DNA from: Saxidomus purpurata
Lineage: Eukaryota; Mollusca; Bivalvia; Venerida; Veneridae
Reading direction: 5' to 3'
Length of the DNA: 64,000 nt
Assembly (NCBI GenBank): GCA_022818135.1
Contig: JAFMSR010000008.1
Location: 34,486,257-34,550,256 of the forward strand
Below, piece by piece: positions 1-10,740 of the stretch (positions are counted from its first letter, which is position 1; each line of letters begins with the position of its first letter). The notes below the pieces were generated by a model that was not told the DNA's origin, did no database searches, and saw only the letters and a list, made by a program, of their open reading frames with translations. A program made the position numbers and the translations under genes.

Positions 1-595
1 CCAGCAATGAAATATAAATACAGTACTGTACAATGTGTATAACAGAGAAAACCAAAAATGATTCTGGGTTACCTTATAGTTGTAATCAGTGAAACCTTTC
101 ACTGGGCCTTGACATGCAGCGTCCTCGATAAATGGCGGGTGATTTTGATCACGTGAGTTCCTTCTTGAGATTGTACGTAAATTATATCTTTTTTAGGAAA
201 AATTATTTTTAGGTAAATATATGTAATCGTTCGTAAATAACAAAGTTGTCAATGAAATAACATCGGAAATTTGAAAATCAAACTACATACTCTTATATCG
301 AGCTCCGTACGTTTCCGTGATATGCATAGATTATCTTCCGTTATCAGCTAACAGCGCATTAATTTCTAAAACAGAATAAAATGTGTAATGCAGCCCGCTA
401 TATACCTTTCTGCAATCGTTTGAAGTTGTATGTACTCTTTTTATTTGTAATATGTTCTTATCATATGCGACATTCAAACAGAAGATTGATCTGGTCTGTC
501 TTGCACTACTTTCGCATAGCGCATGTTTACAGTTGTTATTCGCACATAGCACAGTTAAATTGTCTGCAGTGTTTGAAATGTGGTATGCTAACTTA

Positions 596-623
596 GGCCT
601 AGGGGACTTTCAGTCCCCAGGCC
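596..623. repeat. Short GC-rich hairpin
   Basis: An inverted repeat with arms of about 12 bp (GGCCT and GGGGACT against AGTCCCC and AGGCC) and a three-base loop sits in otherwise AT-rich DNA. It resembles the GC-rich apices of longer palindromic repeats elsewhere in the window (near 19,700 and 55,715), so it is probably the remnant of such an element. No function is claimed. Confidence 0.5.
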
Positions 624-808
624 AAAAATGAAGAAAGACAAGTGCCTACCATTAGCTTATAATCATAGAATTGAATCTGTAACAATTTTATGTTGTTAAA
701 AGCTTTCTGTTTCATTCAAAATAAACTTAAACTTGCATATGGATGTACTGTAAAGACCGAGTTTTCACCTTTCACCGAGTGACGAAATGAATGCGATCTA
801 ATAATCCG

Positions 809-835
809 ATTGGTTAACTAGCTAGTATGACGTCA
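809..835. promoter_or_regulatory. Inverted CCAAT plus consensus CRE
   Basis: ATTGG (an inverted CCAAT box) at 809-813 is followed by a full palindromic TGACGTCA at 828-835, a known CREB/ATF site. The pair lies about 3.2 kb upstream of the CPES-like start codon, so it could belong to an unseen upstream first exon of that gene. A single short match in 64 kb may also be chance. Confidence 0.2.
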
Positions 836-1189
836 CGGCAAAGCCGAGAATTGCAAACCTGTCGGTCTTGATTCAAGCAGACAGTGGCCCAGCTCAGTTA
901 TTAATCATACAGCAGTTGTTTTTAAACCTTTTATTCTTTAAAATTTACTCATTTTTACAATCTTTGCTTCTCTTATCTTGCAATTACTTTATTTTTACTA
1001 CCCTGCACACAATACTCGCGAGAAATGTGAGGCTGAGTACTACTGAGTGTTGGATTAGAAAATCAATGAAAGCAACTCAAAGACAATACTGTTGATTTTA
1101 GTTTGTTTCTGTGAACTAGGTAGACTCACACCAAAGAAACTGAAAGATCTAGGTTACATAGATGAAATTCACTGAAAAACAGCATTTAT

Positions 1190-1398
1190 TATCCCCTGTA
1201 TATTGTTTTGGCATTGTCCGTCCGTCCGGAGCCTTAACTTAGGAACGAATGGATAGAATTTCATCAAATTTCATACAAGTATACAGTTATAGCATTTAAT
1301 GCTGCGGCGCACACATAAATTTGAACAAGATTGGCTTGGTATCTCCAGAGTTATTGCCCTAAAATTGTTATTTCCTTCTGTATTCAGTATGAAAACAT
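1190..1398. repeat. Fragment of (TCCG)n-headed repeat
   Basis: The stretch opens with a T-rich head, then GTCCGTCCGTCCGG, then a module with 'aacgaatggatagaatttc' followed by 'ggtatctcc' wording. Related wording recurs at 5,255-5,400, 9,100-10,740 and 39,200-39,730. It is interrupted on its right by the MITE starting at 1,399. Confidence 0.5.
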
Positions 1399-3162
1399 AT
1401 AAAGTGGAATTATGCACATTTTTTTCAAGTAAAATTCCAGCTGAAATAGGTGTGTGTGAAAAGGGTAGAGGAAATAATAACTTTTAACCCAATACAACAA
1501 ACTTTTCCTGCTACCAGGGATGTGCTACTCGTACTTGTACTTGTACTCGTACTTACTCGAGTACCAATTTGCAAGTACTCGGCAGTACTCTGTACTTGTC
1601 TTAAGTTATGAGTACAATTACTCGTACTTACTTCAGTACTAATGCAAAATGGCCAGTATACAACTTATGAGTATTTTACGAGTACTCTAAGAGTACTTCC
1701 ACACTTTTAATGAAATGCAATATGAAATAACCTAATGAAATATATATGTAAAGTGAATGGTAAGAAATAATCTAATGACTGAAGTAAATATATAAAGTGA
1801 ATGGTAAGAAATAATTCCTATTAGCAACAAATAAGACAGGCTAATTAAAAAAAATCTTCCGACTTTTGTACATGTTTTTTATAGTAACTTATTTATTAAA
1901 GGTCCAATACTAAGCCCATGATTGGTTTTTTTTTTTCAGGAAGTATTTTCATATTGTATGTAATAATCAGCTGAAACATGTTATATGTTTAAGACATTGA
2001 CAAAGTTAAGTGCCATTTATGAGACACATGTATAGACATTAAACCATTGCCAGTTTTCAACGAATTCACAAAAAAGCTACCCAGGTCTTTTCAAGTTCCT
2101 ATATACCTTTGTAAAAAAAATTATATGGTCACTAGAAATTTGAAAAAGTTGCTTGTCAACGTTGTTAAAACTATGGCAGAAATACCTAACTGTAAGCTAC
2201 TGTACATTAAATAAGCTATATCAATTAACACCTTACCATACCTGTATAGAATGCCTAATAGCAATTTGCTTATACAGCAAACAATTATGGTATCATCACC
2301 TTCGCAAACAGGCAAATTTCATTTTCACAAATGGTGAATAGCAGTCATACTTTAAATGGTGTTTAAGCTAAAGCAAGCTAACAGAGTTGCTCAAGATTTG
2401 CAGACCGCTTTCTTTCATTTGTAAACCTGTACTTGAATGTATCAGTCTTGTCAAAATCAAGTGTGTTGAAATACTATGAAGAGTCGAAGATTAGCTAAAT
2501 GCCAATACTGTCCACCAAAATTTTTAGTATTCTAGGTGTTAAGGTCAATATACAGATGTATTTTACATACATTTTGAATAACATATCCTGTTTTTATTTG
2601 TGACCCATCATTGTCTACATGTAGAAAGTTTTATACCATATAATAATAATTAAAAAAATCTGTACTCAGAAAGTACTCGTGAGTACTTCAAGTAGTACTC
2701 GGTACTTACTCAAGTACACACAAAAAAGTGAGTACTCAGTACTTACTCGAGTACTCCTTAAGCATCAAATACTCAGTACTTACTTGAGTACTAACCCCTA
2801 GTACTCGACCCATCCCTGCCTGCTACCAGTACGAAATAATAACTTTCCAAATATTACTTTTCCTATTTTGACTTGAAGAGTCAATTTAAGAAATAAACAA
2901 ATGCATGCGAGAGTTGCTTCCCTTCTACTGCCGAAATCTCTACCGGCAGCAACACTAATAACACAAGGGAGATCACTGCTAAGAAGGGAATTGTTATTTT
3001 ATCAGTCCAACTTCTTAATTTCTAAAAGCACCAACTTCAAATATTAATGCGGCATTATCATTAGTTTAACACATTCAAATGTACAGCAACCGAAAATTGC
3101 TTTTATAAAACTGTCACCAAAAATACACTATGTGCAGTAAGATGCGCATAATGTCACTTTAA
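1399..3162 (+). mobile_element. MITE copy 1, split by a hAT-like insertion
   Basis: This is a copy of the approximately 425-455 bp MITE also seen at 18,118-18,568, 27,054-27,477 and 53,913-54,367. The left half is 1,399-1,514 and the right half 2,827-3,162; between them lies a hAT-like element with its target duplication. The family termini are inverted repeats with core AGTGACATTATGC flanked by TTAA or TTTAA. The left terminus here is slightly diverged (AGTGGAATTATGC); the right ends in ATAATGTCACTTTAA. An internal palindrome (CTGCCG...CGGCAG) is kept. There is no coding capacity. The TTAA flank could suggest a piggyBac-type integrase, but the termini lack a typical piggyBac start, so the superfamily is left open. 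Confidence 0.85.
1515..2818. mobile_element. Non-autonomous hAT-like element, nested
   Basis: The 1,304-bp element begins CAGGGATGTG and ends CATCCCTG, an inverted terminal pair typical of hAT transposons. It is flanked by a perfect 8-bp direct repeat CCTGCTAC at 1,507-1,514 and 2,819-2,826, the target-site length known for hAT. Removing the element and one repeat restores the MITE sequence seen intact at 27,054-27,477. Both subterminal regions are dense in GTACT/AGTAC and ACTCG words, likely transposase-binding repeats by analogy with other hATs. The AT-rich interior has no transposase, so movement would need an autonomous relative. Confidence 0.9.
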
Positions 3163-3226
3163 ATTCTATTTCTCTGGAACCAGTTATGATAAAAGTTTAT
3201 TTGAAATTTGCTCAAATTTGCAATGA

Positions 3227-3470
3227 TTATTATACCCCCTGCACACAAAGTGTAGGGGGCGAGCTTGTCTGTCTGTCTGTAGACGGAATCTTGTGGACAC
3301 TAAATCTTCAAAATCCCTTGTCAGAATTTTTAAAATGATACTTCACAGTGATAAGTACCATGCCTAGTTGTGCATGGTCCAATAATTAAGGCATCAAATG
3401 TGACATAAATTTTATATTCTGTGTGGGGGGGGCTGTATTCATCACCTTCAGTGATAGTTCTAAATGTTTT
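3227..3470 (+). repeat. Dispersed repeat, CACAAAGTG-headed family
   Basis: The head TACCCCCTGCACACAAAGTG and its inverted tail TAGGGGG are followed by a TCTG tract and a module about a signal such as GATACTTCACAGTGATAAG. The copy ends at CACCTTCAGTGATAGTTCTA. A second, longer copy of the same family lies at 39,198-39,731. No coding potential. Confidence 0.7.
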
Positions 3471-4083
3471 AGAATTTGATGACTCCTATCATCTCTATTG
3501 ACTTTTGGGGTTGAAGTTACTGCAGGTGCGTGGGCATAATTATGTGTGTGTATCTCGTGTTAAAAAGATATTTTTTGTTTCTGTTCTTCAGGTTACTGAA
3601 AAGAGTACCGGTATATGATTGTGAAAGCTTACAGAAATCTAGAGTTGTTTAGAGAAATTTCTACACATAATACATTTTGTACAGGGACTATGTGCAGTGA
3701 AGTGATCCGTGTTCTATTCATGTTTCAAGGCTTAGGTGAAATAGATAAATATAGAAGATAAAGAAGTGGAGCAGATACATGCACACTGGTGTTATCAAAC
3801 AATTTGATAAAATATTGAAAGGTTATTGTGCAAACTATGTTATTAGGGTCAATAGTGGAGAGAACTCTTTGTACAGGTACATGTATATAAAAGTCTACAA
3901 GGATGTTTAAATACTATCTTGTGATTTAGTTGAACTCGCTGTGATAATGATATTTTATTTTAATGTCTCTTGATCAGTATTAATACATACATCATAGTGA
4001 GCTAGTCAAATTTATCAGTGTTATTTCAGTTTAAAATCTTGCTTGTAATCAAATTATAAGGAACTGTGATAAAGGAAAGTAAA

Positions 4084-7000
4084 ATGATTTCATATTCATC
4101 AATGAATATCAGTTGCAGCGGAAGGTTTTTATTTATTGTGATTTTGGCTGTTGTGTTGGCATTTTTTGTTTCCATGGATACGCATCTCTACTTCACCCTA
4201 CAAGAAACATCTCTAGTTAAGCAGGACCCGCAAGTACCGGGACTTTTCTCGCCTTTCAGACCATTGAGCGTGAAACTGTTGATGACTGACCCAGTGAATC
4301 ATTACGTCATTGGTCCAACAGCGGAATATTTTGATGAAATAACGCATTTCAGCAAAGTTTTTTATTTCATTACCCCCAATATGATCAGCATCACACATGT
4401 CACCGTTAGTTTGATATCAGCAAAAATGGTATCTTCAGAACACCTAAGCACTAGGCGAATAGCTGTACTTCTGTATCTGTTTCGTTCTTGGTTGGATGAC
4501 CTAGATGGAGTGGTGTACCGAAGTCATACACACACAGAAGGAATGTATGTATCGAATCACAACACATTCGGTTATTTTGTTGACATTTACAGCGATATAC
4601 TTGGTGGCATATTTTTGATGATTGGAATTTTGTTCAGTCTTTGGAAAGTGTTACTTCCAGTAAACGGCAACAACTACGCAGCTCTTCCTCTCACCAAAGC
4701 AGACAGTGGTCCCTCAAGTCCGGTGCCAAACAACTCTCCAAGCAAAAAATTTAACTTCAATATTTTGAATGTTTTTACTGGTTATGATAGACACAGTGGT
4801 GTGGTATTAACTAAAAAATACATCTTTTTAAAATCTTTGACTATTGGGTTGATGATTGCTGTGGCAAGTGGTACGTGGGACAGATGTGTAGAACGTTTCA
4901 CCGAGGTCTTCCAGACAGATCTTTCAGACCCAAACCTTACGGTAAGTTTATATAAACAAGAGATACAAATGTAAATGCTCTTTTGAATTGAAATATTCAT
5001 TATTATGTGCTGAATCGAAGCTTTAAGGTCAACTGTTCAAAGAATAGCTTGAGCTGTTGTACTGTCTCTGGCATTGGCGCCACACCTTCGGCCAATTTTT
5101 GTGCGCGATTGAAGTATTAGTATATTAATATTTCGCAACTTTCTAATGTTATTGTAGTTCATTAAAAATGCTCAGAGGATCAAGTCCTATAACTGTGACT
5201 TTCTTTTGTGACAAAAATTATACACATATTTGGACAAACAGTCCAAGTTTTTGTGTGCAAGTTGGTATCTCCAAAAGTACCGAGGCTACTGGATTTAAAC
5301 TTTACATTGACTTGAATTTGGGCAAAACTATGCCCTTTTTTGATTTGAAAAAATCCTGGTAATTTTTTTTGCCTGAAAGTTGGTATCTCCAAAATTATTA
5401 AACATATTAAAGATATTGTATAAAAGCTTAAAGGTAATATAATCCTGTATATGAGAATATTCGTATGCTGACTGTAACTCTGTCAAATATTCAGCACATG
5501 AAGGTGATTTGTTACATGCAAGACTAAGATTCCTACCTCAAAGGTTAAGGTCACACTTAGAGTTTAAACATGTTACATGTATATATGCACACATTCATGT
5601 TCGGATGCATTGAAAGATTTTAAAACATCTTGGCACATATGTTTAGCACATGAACACATGTCCGTTGCAAGACCTGTTTCCCTACCTGAAAGTAGGTTAA
5701 TGGTCATGGAATCCTGTAAAAATATTCACATACTTGTGTCCAGACTAATGCTTAAAGGGGTTTAAAACAACTTGACACAAGTGTTGAGCACAAAGATAGA
5801 ATGTATCATGTGCAAGTCCCACATCCTTGGGTTGAAGCTCAAGGTCACACTGAAGGGTTTAAAGGTCATGGAATCCGGTATACATGGTAACTCTCATGCA
5901 TTGAAGGCTTTTAAAGTTACATGGCACAAATTTTTAGCACATGTACAAAATTTCATGTTGTATGCTTAATGAAAATGTGATGCGTGCTTTCTCTCTGTCT
6001 GACCGTCTGTAGACAGTTTTATTGTTCTGGCTGTAATCGGATCTGTTATAGTACTGGCATAGTTTTGATCGTGACTTTGATCTTCTGACTTTTATCTTAT
6101 TGTACATGTTGTACGTATGTACCACATGTACAATTTTGCAAACCCTAGATGATACTGTGAAGTTCCATTGGGTGGGGGGTGGGGGAGCAATAGAGGTGTA
6201 CAGTGTAGGAGAGACATGTTTTTACAACAACAACAAACTTTTATTGTAAAGGCTGAAAGCAGAGGAAATAATTTTCATCTATTGGTGCTGAAACTGTTAG
6301 AAACCACAACTGATTTCATTGTGTTTATACATTGTATATTGTTTTTCAGCAAATACAGACAGAAGCCTTACATTCTGGAAGTACTTGGCTTGTCATTTAT
6401 CTGTGGAGGATCTGGGAAGGACAAGCAATCCTCAATATGGTGCTTGTTGCAGTCTTTGTTGACAGAATTTGGGTATGTATTTACTATGCTTCCTAGTATG
6501 TATTGTTGCCATGGTTACATACACCTACATCATACTTAGCAGAAGTTGGAAATGGACATACTTGTAGGGGTCATTATATAGTTTATCAGTCGGTAGGACT
6601 TTTCTTAAATATTCTATATACATGTAGAAACTTACAGTTTTGTTTTCTGAAACTAATGGTGCTGATTTAATTAAACTTATAACAACTGAGTTCTTTATGA
6701 CAGAAAATAAAGAAAAAAGAATTGCCCCTCAGTCAGAGATGAGGCCTCAATGGGGAGCCTAGGTGAAATTTTAGTATTTCAGAAAGTTTCTTATCAAACT
6801 TTCATTTCTTTCAGGAATTCTTCAACCTATTCACCTACCTGGGCTTTATTATTGTGCTTGTCGTCAATGTTTTAAGTTACATTCATCTATTTCAGGTAAG
6901 TCATTGTTTCTTCATTTTCTATACTCTGTATATATTACTGGTTGGAACTGATGAATTTGATTTGTAAAAGTTTGGCTACAGTAAAGTGTATATCATAGGG

Positions 7001-7629
7001 TGCTTATCTCTCTTTGTCAAGTGCAGTACAAGGTTACCCTTTGTTGTAAGAGGTTCATTGAGTCATTATTTACGACGCTGAACTACGCAGGGTTTCCAAT
7101 AGGAAATTAAGTTGAGCTCTGGTAGAGCCCTTGCTTGAAGAATTTCAGCCCAAACCAAAAAAGAAAAAATAATGAAAAAAAGATTTGGCTCCTTCGGGGA
7201 TTGAACTCGGGACCTCTTGATCTTAAAGCAGACGCTCTAACCACTTCGCCACAGTACAAAATAGGTACAACTATAAAATCAAAAGTATTCCAAATGATCT
7301 TTAAATAGGAAGTACTCCTTACACATCCGCTACCTTAAGTGCCTGACATTGGGCAGACAGCAGCAAAAATTTCACTGACCAGCTAAAATGTTGTGTGACA
7401 TGTCACTTTCCGGGAAGACTGCATGTTGTATCTTCTTATTGTGTTTTAGCTGTAACAATTAAATGAGGACAACTTGCAGAACCCCATGGTTAATCCACTC
7501 AAACTTTTGTCAGACCATTAAATGGGACTACTTGGTGGGTGATACATTACCAGTATGACACTCGCATCTTGTTAAATTAATGGAAAGTTACTTTTGTTTT
7601 TTCAGGTTAGAAAAGAATTACAGATGTAA
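4084..7629 (+). CDS. Ceramide phosphoethanolamine synthase-like (CDP-alcohol phosphotransferase), 4 exons
   Basis: Coding exons 4084-4941, 6350-6472, 6815-6895 and 7606-7629 join at GT-AG sites, all phase 0, to give 361 residues ending at TAA. The first ATG after an in-frame TAA (4057-4059) is at 4084, with A at -3. Residues 15-29 form a signal-anchor-like hydrophobic segment; further hydrophobic segments lie near 174-192 and 255-275 and in exons 2 and 3. T97-P98-N99 precedes the catalytic block D138, D141-G142, R146, G163, D167, D171, which is the CDP-alcohol phosphotransferase signature with an R-to-G spacing of 16 rather than the usual 8. The best family fit is insect-type CPES, which transfers phosphoethanolamine from CDP-ethanolamine to ceramide in the Golgi lumen. 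A choline/ethanolamine phosphotransferase of another subfamily is the alternative. The assignment is from motif and overall character, not from an alignment. Confidence 0.8.
5155..5995 (+). repeat. Diverged repeat modules in CPES intron 1
   Basis: Two kinds of old modules fill much of intron 1 (4942-6349). At 5,255-5,400 'ggtatctcc' modules occur twice. At 5,460-5,990 three to four diverged copies of the roughly 175-bp unit of 16,627-17,705 can be read (words: gtaactctgtca, gcattgaa, ggattttaaa, ggcaca, gcaagac, aaggtcacactt). They are clearly older than the array at 16.6 kb. Confidence 0.6.
7184..7258 (-). repeat. tRNA-derived sequence (SINE head or tRNA pseudogene)
   Basis: Read on the minus strand, an A-box-like GTGGCGAAGTGGTTAGAGCG is followed at tRNA spacing by a B-box GAGTTCAATCCC. 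The acceptor stem does not pair well and the flanks are purine-rich, so a working tRNA is unlikely. It sits in intron 3 of the CPES-like gene (6896-7605). Confidence 0.55.
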
Positions 7630-7919
7630 TACAGAGGCAAGCTATCAAACTGAAGCCTACAAAATAGAATAGAATGTACAAATGATTTTAGAATTTGAAC
7701 ATAACCGGAGTTCTACAATGAGAAGTTCAACAATGCCATACATGTTGGAAGGAACTAGTTCACATTTTTAATAGAAGACAAATTGGCTGATATGTTTGAA
7801 GATATTCGAGTTCTTGTAGAACTACCTGTTTATGGACACAGTACTATGTACTGAATAATTCAAAATAAGTGTCAAATATAACTTATTTAGGATATTGCTA
7901 GACTTTTACAAAATGTAGC

Positions 7920-9053
7920 TTGACTATTTGAAGAAAAGGGGAGCTATCCTACTCGCCTGGACGTTGGCATCACAACTTGGTGAAGTTTATCGTACGACCC
8001 TACTTTTTTAGCTTGACTTTACAAAGAACAAGGGAGCTATCCATGTCGGCGTCACACCTTGGTTAAGTTTTTCTTACCACTCCGCTTTATTTCAAAACCA
8101 TTACAGGTGTTGCTTTGAAACTTACAATACTTATTGACCATCATTACCTCAATCAACAGACAAGAGAACATACCTCTGTGAAGATTTTTGTCAGAAATAT
8201 GGCTCTTTTTCTTATTTAGAAAGTACATTAAACTTGATTAAATTTGACCTTCCACCCCACTTTATTTCAAAACGGTTACAGATACTACTTTGAAACTTAC
8301 ACGTACCATACCTATTTACCATCATTACTTCTATCCACAGACAAGACTTTTTCGACTAAGAAAATTCATTGAATCTAGGTAAAATCCACTTAACCCTTTG
8401 AGATATTGCTGAGAAATTTGAAATACTTGTTTGCATCATGACCCCAATCCATTTGCAAGAGAAGGTAACATTTTCTGGGATTGAGAAAAAAGGTTTTTCG
8501 CGCCAGTCCCCTTTTTGACTTTAATGTTTGAGACATTACTTTGAAAGTTGAAATACTTGTTTACCAACATGATCTGCAAAAGTAGGCAAGAGTAGGTAAC
8601 TCTGTCAAGGATTTCATTTGAATTAAGGCCCTTTTTGACTTGGAAACACAGTTTAATTTTATGTACTTGTCCATGTGTTGACTTAACCATTAGAGATATT
8701 GATGTTGGACAGTTACATTGTATGTACTTATACTTTTGTTTCATCGTAACAATTATTTGTAAGCAAGAGTAGATAACTCTGTGAAAATACTTTTTGATTG
8801 TTCTTAGAAATTCCTTGTTAAAGTCTAGTATGCAACTGGCACTATCATACAAATACATCATTGACCACTTAAAGCATTAATTCTAATCTATGCTGTAGTA
8901 TTCATGGATATCAAACAATTAAGATAGATAACTCTTGACTTAATATCTTGCTACTTGAGGACCTTGTTTATACAGGTTCTTGTTTTGCCTTTTAATGCCA
9001 AAATTTTGTTTTATAGGCAAGCAGAGAGAAAAGTCGAGTGCTGTCTTTCTGAC
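7920..9053. repeat. Diverged repeat modules, gene-free
   Basis: Past the CPES 3' end, the DNA is a series of imperfect 150-200 bp modules. Two heads read AGCTTGACT...GGGAGCTATCC (7,919 and 8,010), followed by repeats of words such as 'caaaacggttacagat', 'tttgaaacttac', 'accatcatta', 'cagacaagag' and 'aactctgtgaagg'. The block ends at 9,041-9,055 with the hairpin CTGTC-TTTCT-GACAG followed by CTCTT. No protein is encoded; long open frames here are chance. Confidence 0.6.
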
Positions 9054-10740
9054 AGCTCTTATTTCAAACTATTGCAGATATTGCTTTATTTATCCCCCGC
9101 CGAAAGCGAACGGGATATTAGAAATGGTCTCCGTCCATCTGTCCATGCGTCCGTCCCAATTTTTTCTGGAGCATAACTCAAAAAGTACTTGAGCGATTTT
9201 CTTCAAACTTCATACACTGACAGAGCACATTGGGAGGAAGTGCAGTGTGTAAGAACAATAACTCTACCTTGCCTACTTTTAGAGTAATTCCCCTTTATCA
9301 GATTTACTTGAAAAACTTTGTCCGAAGCGTAACTCCAGAAGTACTAGAGGGATTTTCTTCAAACTTAATACACTGACATAGCACATTGGTAGGAAGTGCA
9401 GTGTGCAAGAACAATAACTCTATCATGCCTACTTTTACAGTTATTCCCCTTTATCAGATTTACTTTAAAAGTTTTGTCCAGAGCATAACTCCAAAAGTAC
9501 TTGAGCGATTTACTTCAAACTTAATACACTGACATAGCACATTGGTAGGAAGTGCAGTGTGCAAGAACAATAACTCTACCTTGTCTACTTTCAGCTCTTA
9601 TTTCAAACTATTGCAGATATTGCTTTATTTATCCCCCGCCGAAAGCGAAGGGGATATTAGAAATGGTCTCCGTCCGTCTGTCCATGCGTCCGTCCCAATT
9701 TTTTCCGGAGCATAACTCCAAAAGTACTTGAGCGATTTTCTTCAAACTTCATACACTGACAGAGCACATTGGGAGGAAGTGCAGTGTGTAAGAACAATAA
9801 CTCTACCTTGCCTACATTTAGAGTAATTCCCCTTTATCAGATTTACTTGAAAATCTTTGTCCGAAGCTTAACTCCAGAAGTACTAGAGGGATTTTCTTCA
9901 AACTTAATACACTGACATAGCACATTGGTAGGAAGTGCAGTGGGCAAGAACAATAACTCTACCATGCCTACTTTTAGAGTTATTCCCCTTTATCAGATTT
10001 ACTTTAAAAGTTTTGTCCAGAGCATAACTCCAAAAGTACCTAAGCGATTTACTTCAAACTTAATACTCTGACATAGCACATTGGTAGGAAGTGCAGTGTG
10101 CAAGAACAATAACTCTACCTTGTCTACTTTTAGAGTTATTCCCCTTTATCAGATTTACTTGTCCGAAGCATAACTCCAAAAGTACTTGAGGGATTTTCTT
10201 CAAACTTAATACACTGACATAGCACATTGGTAGGAAGTGCAGTGTGCAAGAACAATAACTCTACCTTGCCTACATTTAGAGTTATTCCCCTTTATCAGAT
10301 TTACTTTAAAAGTTTTGTCCAGAGCATAACTCCAAAAGTACTTGAGGGATTTACTTCAAACTTAATACACTGACATAGCACATTGGTAGGAGGTGCAGTG
10401 TGCAATAACTCTACCTTGCCTTCTTTTAGAGTTATTCCCCTTTATCAGATTTACTTTAAAAAAAATTTCCAGAGCAAAACTCCAAAAGTGCTTGAGCGAT
10501 TTTCTTCTAACTTAATACACTGACATAGCACATTGGGAGGAAGTGCAGTGTGTAAGAACAATAACTCTACCTTGCCTACTTTTAGATTTATCCCCCTTTA
10601 TCAGATTTACTTGAAAAAAAAATTTCCGGAGCATAACTCCAAAAGTACTTGAGAGATTTTCTTCAAACTTAATACACTGACATAGCACATTGGTAGGAAG
10701 TGCAGTGTGCAAAAACAATAACTGTACCTTGCCTTAGTCA
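9054..10740 (+). repeat. Tandem array headed by CCCCCGCCGAAAGCGAA
   Basis: The head TATCCCCCGCCGAAAGCGAA, then a GGTCTCCGTCC tract, occurs at about 9,090 and again at 9,630, so a unit of about 542 bp is duplicated (9,054-9,595, then 9,596 onward). Within and after it lie about ten modules of 150-170 bp sharing 'gcataactccaaaagtact', 'gattttcttcaaactt', 'cactgacatagcacattgg', 'aggaagtgcagtgtg' and 'aacaataactctacc'. Module identity is high, so amplification is fairly recent. No open frame is credible. Confidence 0.85.

Larger units (their letters stand above)
1..1190. other. 5' flank, no gene seen
   Basis: No open frame here shows protein-like composition or plausible splice sites. The stretch is AT-rich. 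It holds a short perfect hairpin at 596-623 and a CRE/CCAAT-like cluster near 809-835, listed separately. It could contain a distal promoter or untranslated first exon of the CPES-like gene that begins at 4,084, but nothing in the sequence proves this. Confidence 0.4.

Noticed and set aside
4066..4083. Six-codon N-terminal extension of the CPES-like frame starting at 4,066
   Set aside because: The codon at 4,066 is GTG; the first ATG in frame is at 4,084 with a good context.
6168..6539. 123-codon open frame over CPES exon 2
   Set aside because: It is in another frame; the phase-0 frame from the spliced exon (HSGSTWLVIYLWRIWEGQA) carries the family sequence.
7184..7258. Functional tRNA gene
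   Set aside because: A- and B-box strings are present but acceptor and anticodon stems do not pair well; it is treated as SINE or pseudo-tRNA.
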